Part shown: one piece after another, positions 27,301-36,300 of the stretch
Position numbering within the stretch: position 1 is the first letter of the stretch
Layout: the number at the start of each line of letters is the position of its first letter
Assembly (NCBI RefSeq): GCF_015706575.1
Contig: NW_024037058.1
Location: 13,785,547-13,849,546, forward strand
DNA: 64,000 bases
Direction of reading: 5' to 3'
Source of the DNA: Patiria miniata
Lineage: Eukaryota; Echinodermata; Asteroidea; Valvatida; Asterinidae
Translations under genes and position numbers: made by a program
Notes under the pieces: generated by a model
Told to the model about the DNA's origin: nothing
Databases searched by the model: none
What the model saw: the letters and a program-made list of their open reading frames with translations, nothing else

Positions 27301-30300
27301 TCTCAGCATTTTCAATAAATTAAGCTCCAAAGTTAAACAATGTATACACTTTTCGTTTGTGACATTTGGAATTATGTTTTACTATGTTTTGGCATTGAGG
27401 TGTGTATATTTGTGGAATTGCCCAAGGGGAAATTTGCATTTTAGTGAAAAGGCTGTTAAAGTTGGGCGTTGCAACTAATCCTCTTTGGCATTCATCATAG
27501 GCCTAGGCTACTCCCTGCATGTGCATTGCATGTATATTAATATTCTATGTATTGTTTTTGCATCACGACCTTGGGTTGTTTTAAAGGCACAATGCAAATC
27601 GATCTCTGGTGTGTAAAAAAAAAGAGACAAAAGTAGAAAGCTGGTGTTTTTGAAGTTGATGGTGAGATGTGTAACTGAGCATGATGGTGAACAATAGATT
27701 GCCCTCATTTGCATCCACGGTGCAAGGCTGCCAAATACACTACGGTATACGAAGTAATTAGGGCTGTTTACAAACGTTAATGGCGTGAATAATTTGTAAT
27801 ATGGATTTGTTTCTTTCAGAGTTGGAAATGGGAGTATTATTTTGTATTTTAGTAATTAGGCGTATAATTAGGGATTGGAAAAAAAAAATTATTCTTTGCT
27901 TTCGGTAGCAAATATATCTGGATGCCAATTGACCCTATGCCTACGAAACCAGAAACGAGACGTATACAAAATGTAAATAGTCACGTTTTAGTGGTAGGTT
28001 GGTATTTATAAGCTGTCTTGTTATATATCTCATTTAAAACCTTCAAACTGGCATATAATTATGTGTCATTACATTTTATGCAAAACCTCAACAAATCCCC
28101 GTCATCTGATTGGTAGGTCGTTGATCCCATGTCATTGAATTATTCGTCCCACCCAATGGTCCGGCTGTACCACGAAAAGTAGAAGTTCTATTTCACGGTA
28201 ACACGATTGGTGTGGCTCTGACCAATCAGATGACGAGGATTTATTCAGGTGTTGTATAAAACAAATAATGACTGTTTCACAGTCGTGCAATGGAAAAAAA
28301 AAATAATTTCATTCGGTAACAGATGGAATGTCACCTTAAGAACTGATTCGTACCATATTGTACTCATAAACATTCATTATTTGTATACTACAGGGTGAGT
28401 AAAAAAAAAAACGAAACCCAAATGGCAGGACCAATTTTTGAATGAAGTTTTGCCTGTAGCACTTTCAAAATCTAGGATATGAAAGCTGAGTCTAAGCTTT
28501 CTTTTAGTACAAGAATCGTTCAAATCACTCATGTTCTTTTCAAGTTACGGAATTCGAAACACAAACACCATTTTAAAGTTCTGTTCACGGATCACAAAAA
28601 AGGGAAATGTACTTTCAGCGAAACAAAAACAATTCCCATAAGATGAATGTGAATTGGTTTCGTTTTGCTGAAAGAACGTTTACCTTTTTGTGATCCGAGG
28701 AAGAATATAAGTGATTTGACTGATTCTTGTACTAACAGAAAGCTCATTGATTGGGCTTTCATATCCTAGATTTTGAAAGTGCTATAGGCAAATTTGGAAC
28801 CTCATTCAAAATTGGTCCTGTCATTTAGGTTTCGTTATTTTTTTTACTCGCCCAGTAGGTCTATAAACGTGAAATAACAATTCTTCGTGACCGGGGGGGG
28901 GGGGGGGGGAAGACCCGAGGGATTGGACCAAATACCAGAACAATTTACTTTGTAATATATGTGTATGAACAAGAGTGGTGATTTGTTTCTTCTCTGGTCA
29001 AAATAATGAACCCATTATTCATGAATTTGACATTGACACTAAATCAGCACCAACAAAGCAGCACAGACGTGCGAACACTTTAAAATAAATAATGCATTCA
29101 GTGCATATTAAATGCAGTGCCATTTTTTTTTAGTTTAACTTAAATGCAAATTTGATACTGTGCTTGTCTTTCGTGCTCTCTGTCTCTCTCATTCTGACGA
29201 ATTATACTTTTTAATTTGAGGGGATGGGATATTCTTGAGCAATCAACTTGTCAACGCAATATTCAGAGTCGTTAGTTTGCATATTTTTAGGTTCTCCAAT
29301 TTCACTGTTGCCATTACTGTCGCAGATGATTGCATGCATCAATCATTTACCAGCATGGTCGATGAATGATAATTGAGAAGATTGAAAGACGTGATGAGTA
29401 TACATTGATATATGTACCGTGTTGTATTTCTTACAAGGCTTTCATCGCCTTTGAAATCCTTTTTATGGGGAGTTACCTTTTACTTCATATCACCAGCCTT
29501 GATCAATGGATAATTAAGTCTTGGCTAACGAATGTTTGTTAACAATTCCCAAAGCGAAATAAGCTACAAATATTGTAAAGGTAAGGTTAATTTAGGTCAA
29601 AGGTCACTTTTTAAAAGCGAATGTTATATTCGAACTGCTGCAGTATGGGTCTCACGCTCTCATGCTAAGAAGCTAAGTTTAGTTCAAGCTCCTGGGGGAA
29701 AAAAATGAATTTCAACCGACAAACATTGGTTTCGCATCCAGATCGCTGCAGCCGACTGGCCTCTGGCAAATGCTGCCTCCTCTGATATTATCGGTATGTG
29801 CGCTTCTCTCATTCAGTCAATCATCTTACGGCACTGCTCTGCACATCTGGTGGTGGGTTCGCCAAGAGTGGCATAAATGTAAATCCGTCACTGGGCTGGA
29901 TAATTGACGCACATATCGTCTGTAGCAATTTATCCAAGGGAGATGGGTTTCACCTTCTGCAGTATAAATCACGTACACGGTCGCGGGCTAATTTGACGGG
30001 GAGTATGCCAAAAATATTGCATGAACTGAACGTAGTGAAGGTGTTTGTTTTTGCTTGTGTTAACGGTCTTCGTTGTTTATCCAAAGTACTTGAGAGTGTT
30101 GAAATGTCTTGAGAGGGCAACTGAACCGGCACAAGTCAAACACGGATCTCACTTTGGCGAATTAAGGGGCTGTGTTATTTGAAAGGTAGAGTCCATCATT
30201 TTCAGCTATCCAAAAAGTAACTGACGAAATTATTGTTGAAAAACACATTTGGTTTAAAGATTGTAATGGTACTAAACTCCCTGTGAAATTATTCGTTCTG

Positions 30301-33300
30301 GCATGCTGTCATTTTGAAGAAAACAATAACGGGCCTTTTCCAACGATGCTTCTAAAGACGCATTTTGGGAAATTTGCGTTAGGTTGTTCATTTTTAATTC
30401 GCCGAAGCGGTTGCTATTATTCGTCAGTTAATAGCTGCAATCGACTGAATGAGAACGTGTCCCAGACTCTGATTTCGGGTACAATTCAAAGCAACTTTTG
30501 AATCGAAATCGAGATCCTAGAATGTTGTTTTCTCGGAATAAACAGCATTCACTGAGCTGAAACTTCATCAGGTTAGTTGTTAAGCACTCTTCTTTAGATT
30601 TTGAGCACTTTTAGTTGCTCCAAGCAGGGAAAAATGCACAAAATGACAAATGATGAACTCTAACTTTGAGTGGATTTTGTTTGGTGGTTCTATTTTGATA
30701 TTTCTGAACACTTGGACAACATTTTTTTTATGTCAAGATGAGATTGCCTTAAATAAAGGTTCACATACTAAAGGCAGAACGATGATTACATTAATGTTTA
30801 AAAAAGAAATAGGCAAACAGAGGATTGCTTACTGACATACATGTAAATACATACTCAGGATGTCAACGAACAAAGCTATTTGCAACTAACAATTTGTTGG
30901 ATGTTTACTCATGCCATCAATAACCCGTTACGAACGAAAAATTATTAGCAAGAATGACATAGACCTGAAATTTACAATCACCGGTTTATCGTAATATTGC
31001 CTTTGCAAGGGTAGTCTGGTAGTTGGTACCAATCTACCACTGCTAATGAAGATTATGCATGCATGGACAACATGTGTTAAGGGCATTTTATAGTGAATCC
31101 ATGCAAAGTCAAGGCCTACACGTAAAGTGCATCTATACTTTCCTGTTTCCATGTCGGCGCATTTACGGGAAAAAAACGTGCTTGAAAGCCTTTACAAAAA
31201 TGGGCATTTTGGTATGGGCACAGTTATATTACTGTTTGCTTTAACAAATCACTCTCGACATATTTACAAATAATCTTTTATTTTGATATGAATATTGTCC
31301 AACTCCCATGGTTGTGTTAACACCTTTTTGAGTTTTTCCCACGGTGGTGTGAAACACGCCGTGGGCTTGAGCTGCTTATGATGGTGGGTTGTTGGGTTGG
31401 TGGGTGGGTGGGTTGGCCGGGGTGGGTTGGTTGGTGGACAGTTAAGTTAGCTCGTGCATCACAGCTTGGCCAGTGAGTTTCTATGGAATACCTACAGCTT
31501 TGTGACACTGATGTGCATGCGTCTATTTTGATCACGCCCCATTGCATTGCAAAATTCGCGATAATACTGTTCGTGGAACCGCCGTGGGTTGTACCACTTG
31601 GTACTTGTTAAACTTCTAAAGGGGAAGTATTCAGTACAAAATTGTCCTTTCAGTAAAATACAAACTAAAAATACAACCTTAAAATGACGCGTGTCTGCTT
31701 CGCGGTACTCCTCTTTGAAAGAGACTGTCGCCCATCAATTATAGATTTCGTTTGGAGGGAGTTTCCATGGTAATATAGCGGCAGGGACGTCACGGTACGC
31801 GCGCAATCAACCGTGCCTGGTTATTTATGAAGGTAATCAAGAAAACAACCCCGCGAGCCAGGTGGGACAGCACATGAGCCTGCGGCTGTACAGGATGCTG
31901 CCGTTATTAATATCAGCTGTTAAGTGAAAGTATAAGGAAATGGTATACCGAAAAATTAAAAAGTACAGTTTCTACCGTTCCTCCGAACCGTATTCACGAC
32001 AAGAATTTCAGGGGGAAAATTATACTTTTAGGCACTCTTTTCTGTGTATTTCATTTTTTTGGTATGGAAATCAAACGAATAGATATGGCATTTTAAAATT
32101 TAACAAGGGGGGTTAACAGCAGTTGAATATTATTGCAATTTAACATGACACTAGCAAGAAACGAGAGTTTATCATAGTTCTGAATTGTCTACCATACTTG
32201 AGAATGAATTGTTGCAAAGCACTTTGGTTGACTGCGCTACAATGTGACTGCCCTTTCAGACTGTGAACAATATGCTTTACCTTGCGCTTGTCTAATGTTT
32301 GTAAAAACGAGGAAAAAATGTGTATACAAAAGACCACGTGGTGAGATGTTTAAATGCACATGGTCACATCAAAGGGCTAAAACATTTTTTCTGTAACTCA
32401 GATAAGACAAGCTTAAAAAGCTGGTCCAAAAGCGCACACAATTCTATATTAAATTGATCCAGAATGGGCTTTTCTCTTAAGTTTCGTCATGCATTGTGGT
32501 CTACGCAATCAAATTGATTATACCCATGGTTTTCGCCATCGCACTTTGAGATACAGGGGCATTTTGCAAAAAAAAAACAACTGTCATATGCGTGGCTCAT
32601 CCAACTACTTATCTGGGTCCACAAAGGTGCGACTTATGCAAGTGTACGTCACAAGTGAAAGTCAGTCAGTCAGTCATTCAGTCAGATACCAAGAAGACAG
32701 TAAGCTTGCACCTCTGGGACCAGACATTTCAAAAAGTAAAGTTGTTGATGTTTTACTGCTTTATTGACCCGATGAAAGCGTCGAATGAATCCACGTCACT
32801 TATTTAGCAGTTGATCCCACGAAACGTGTTTCACGATCAGCATGCTAAGTCGCGGACCCTCATCCATTTTGATTATACTGACCTATACGAGCCAACAAAA
32901 CCAATTAGCCTACCCTTCCAGTTAGATTTCCAGCCTTATTTATTGGACAAATTATCAATGATTTGTAAAAGTCGGTCAACGTATTTGACCTTTATTTCGT
33001 CGAGAGGGCTTGAGTTCTGCATGCGCCGCGCCGAGTGTGCGGTGCGCATGTTGCAGTTCAGACTGAGCATCGTTCTCAGTTTTAGCAGCTCGTTAAATTC
33101 CGAAGCGATTCGTATATCTTCTAACAATGCTATATACTACACGCGGCACACGCCTCTTTGTAGTCAGGTTGGCGCAGTGGTACTTTCCTCACACCTTCCA
33201 CCGGAATGTTCTTCCAGTGTTTTCTTCCCACCTCTAAAACTGAACATATTTTTATTGTCTTCTCCCTCTAAGTTTCTGTATAGGCTTCGCAGCTTACGGT

Positions 33301-36300
33301 GCTTTACCTCCTTGCAAAAAAAGCCAGAAACCTTTCATTTACCAGAAAGAATAACAAACAAATGTTTATAATAATAATCATTTAATGATTCCCTCGATTT
33401 TTTCTTTACTTGTTAGGGTTGGTGGCGTGCCGAGTCTGTGGGTGCGCAAGCCGCAGTTGGATCTGGGCACCAGCTCTGGTTTAGAGAGCAACTCTTTGAT
33501 GCAAGTTAACCTGAAGGCAGCTATGTACACAAGGATGTTTGCCGGAGACTTAGGACCAGGACAGATCATTGATCCAGAGACGCCAAGTATGTCAAAGTAA
33601 CATGCCCCAGACCTTAATGAAACTGTGTTTCGATTATGAATTAATGAAAATTCAATTTTGGTGTTAATCGAGGACTTTACATTGTTCTTTTGTTCGTTCT
33701 TAAACCTTTTTACTGTACCTCTCGCTGTTGTTTGCATACTTTTACCAGAGGACTCTCCTCATTTGTATTGGATTCATGTCCTCATACCAATCAGAAAAAA
33801 ATAATTTTGTGCATCCTCGATTTACACAATTTTGGCATAACTGGGGTCCATTTTATGGAGCTAATATATTTTCTTTAGGGAACACTCGACTTTTTTTGCC
33901 ATAATTCCAATACTTACAAGCTCTTTTGGTAGAATTCAAAATCTGGGTATAGTCTTGGCAAATAGTGTAACCAGGATCAAAGTGGGACCTGATGTGCCCA
34001 ACGTACCCCTCCCTTATTTTGAAGCAAGATAACTTGTCTAGAATTTCTCCACGCAACCTTTGAAAACTGTTGGAAGCACTCTGCAGTTGATTATGCTACT
34101 TGTCCTGTGCTCAGTTTTGTTGACGAAACTGTCCATCTATTTATGTGGCTTTCAACCTTATCTTAATTTATTCAGAACTTCTTAATCAGAAGTATGGTTT
34201 GTGTTTTATTGACCAACCTATTTCTGACATATTTGCGAAAACAGCGCTATGAAATATTTGGGTTCGAGGTGGCAGCAAGATTTTGGGTCCTTTCTTGATT
34301 GTTTTAAAGGCAGTCTTTCGTTTGGTCATGCGCACAAAGGAGTGGTTAGCATACGGAGCAAAGTATGATTCGTATTTCATACTTAAATTATGAAACACGA
34401 ACATATATCATAGACATGTCAAAGTGACTCCAGACTTGTTATCTTTGCCGCCAGATTTCTACATATACGACTCTTACTGGAACATTGCGAGCTCTCGTAA
34501 CACAGTCCGTATGCGCATGGTCCCTTAAATGTCATACTTGGAGTAAACATATATACCAGTTTGTTTGCTGCCACCTAGAGTTCCCAAAGTGTCTCAGTGT
34601 TGTTAAGGTTGTTTGCAATGCTCCTTCTTCCAATTCAATGCTCACTTCTTTCCTTCATCTGTTTCTGTACCTGCTGTCTTTATATGTCATCGCTCAGGGC
34701 AATCTGATGTGCTTCTTCACAGAGGTAGGGGCGTCCATCCATAATAGAGTCACACATAGTCATCCACCATAGGTGCATCCAGGCTTGGATCGAAGACATT
34801 TTGTTGAAACTTGAGAAAAACATGTGCAAACAAGGAAACAAGGATTGATTCCCATTTCGAAATTATAACAACATAAGTACCTTTTTTATGTAGTTTTGAA
34901 TTCCAAATGCAAAGGGGGGTACATGGAATACATTTTAACCAATGGGCTCCCAAGATGAAATCCAAAGGCAACCATACCAACTAACGAGGATCAAACTTCT
35001 TTGTCGAAATGTATTCCTTGTCCATGTGTGCATGACAACCGATTGACCGGATGTGGTTTTCAGGAAAGTGAATGTAAAATACCGAAATGACTTTTTTCCC
35101 CTTCGTTCTTATGTGCGTAGTTTTCACTGCAGCTCTGTTTAAGAAGCACAAGCAGGCATATTCTATAAGGCCACATGGTCTTCAATACACCTTCCATTTT
35201 ATAAAAGGGGGAATCACAATACAAATTATGCGAGAGCAAATCTAATACCTGCATGCACAACAAACAACATCTCCTTTGCCGTGTGTCGTCGGAGTTTAGC
35301 CTTATAATTATGAACCAAGCTCTTCACTAGTTGGGGCCTTGCCTGGATGCTAAGACTATACACCATTGCCATAGGGCCTAAACACTTCCATGTTGCAATC
35401 ATAACATTACCACTCATAAATTCACATCGCCACAATACAAGTACTTGTACCTCAAATGCACAGGTAACTTCGCATCGTTCTCCGAAGTAATCAAACATTT
35501 CACTCCATCTGGCATCTTATTACAGCTGAAGTGAATCATTTTCCTGCACTTCTTTCCATTCCACAGTAAAATAGCATTAACCATTGCATAATTTCACTAA
35601 TTATTGTTGAACCACAGTAGATCGTAACTTCAAATTATACCTTCTGTAAATCACATTGTTGGTGGTAAATCACACTGATGTTAATTGGCAATCCATAGCC
35701 ACTCGATCACTGTCACACCATCAGCTCTATTCATGACTCCATGATGCATTTCAACCATCTGTCATTCTTCATTTTAATTAAAAGGAGAATTCAAAATTGG
35801 AACCAGTCCATGTTAAAACGTGAAGTGGGTAGTTGACGTAGACAAAATACTCACTTCTGAAACGATTATAGTAAAATATTGCCTTTGCCCTTCTCATGTC
35901 TGGCATGTCTATTAATTTCTTATTGGATTATGGTTGGTAATCGGCTGGTAAACCAGACTCCTCTGCAGCTGCATGTGGACTTTGCAGCTTCCGTCATAAT
36001 CTGTAAAGTATTCGTTGCGCATCTTACAACGGCGCGAACTCATGTCCCAGTCCACATGGGAACACAATGTTAAAGGAACATTTGCTTTTTTATGTTGTTT
36101 GGGGGTTTTTTTTGGGGGGGGGGGGGGTGGGGGTGGCGCAACAAAATTGCTACAAATTTCCCCCTCACTGGATACTATAAAGAACAATTGGGTGTATCCT
36201 AACATGATTCCGTTGCGCAGTAAACAAAATTCCCACGGGCACATTTTCTTATAAAGAACCATCATCAGTGATTGTTTTTTCCCGAATATTACTATTTCAT

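Larger units (their letters stand above)
26480..33416 (+). other. Piccolo intron, 6.9 kb
   Basis: The largest visible intron. It holds the inverted-repeat element near 28070-28265, family A copy 3, a poly-G tract near 28896 and a short ggtgggttggt-type repeat near 31381-31438. Nothing else coding could be supported. Confidence 0.6.

Noticed and set aside
28893-28910. Poly-G tract as a G-quadruplex or regulatory signal (also near 36114, 42532, 44899, 61947)
   Set aside because: Simple homopolymers scattered in non-coding sequence, prone to sequencing error; no further structure.
32811-33371. 186-residue + strand open frame in a piccolo intron
   Set aside because: Its peptide is Ser/Leu/Phe-rich with no domain, start context or splice support, and its codon use does not resemble the real exons.
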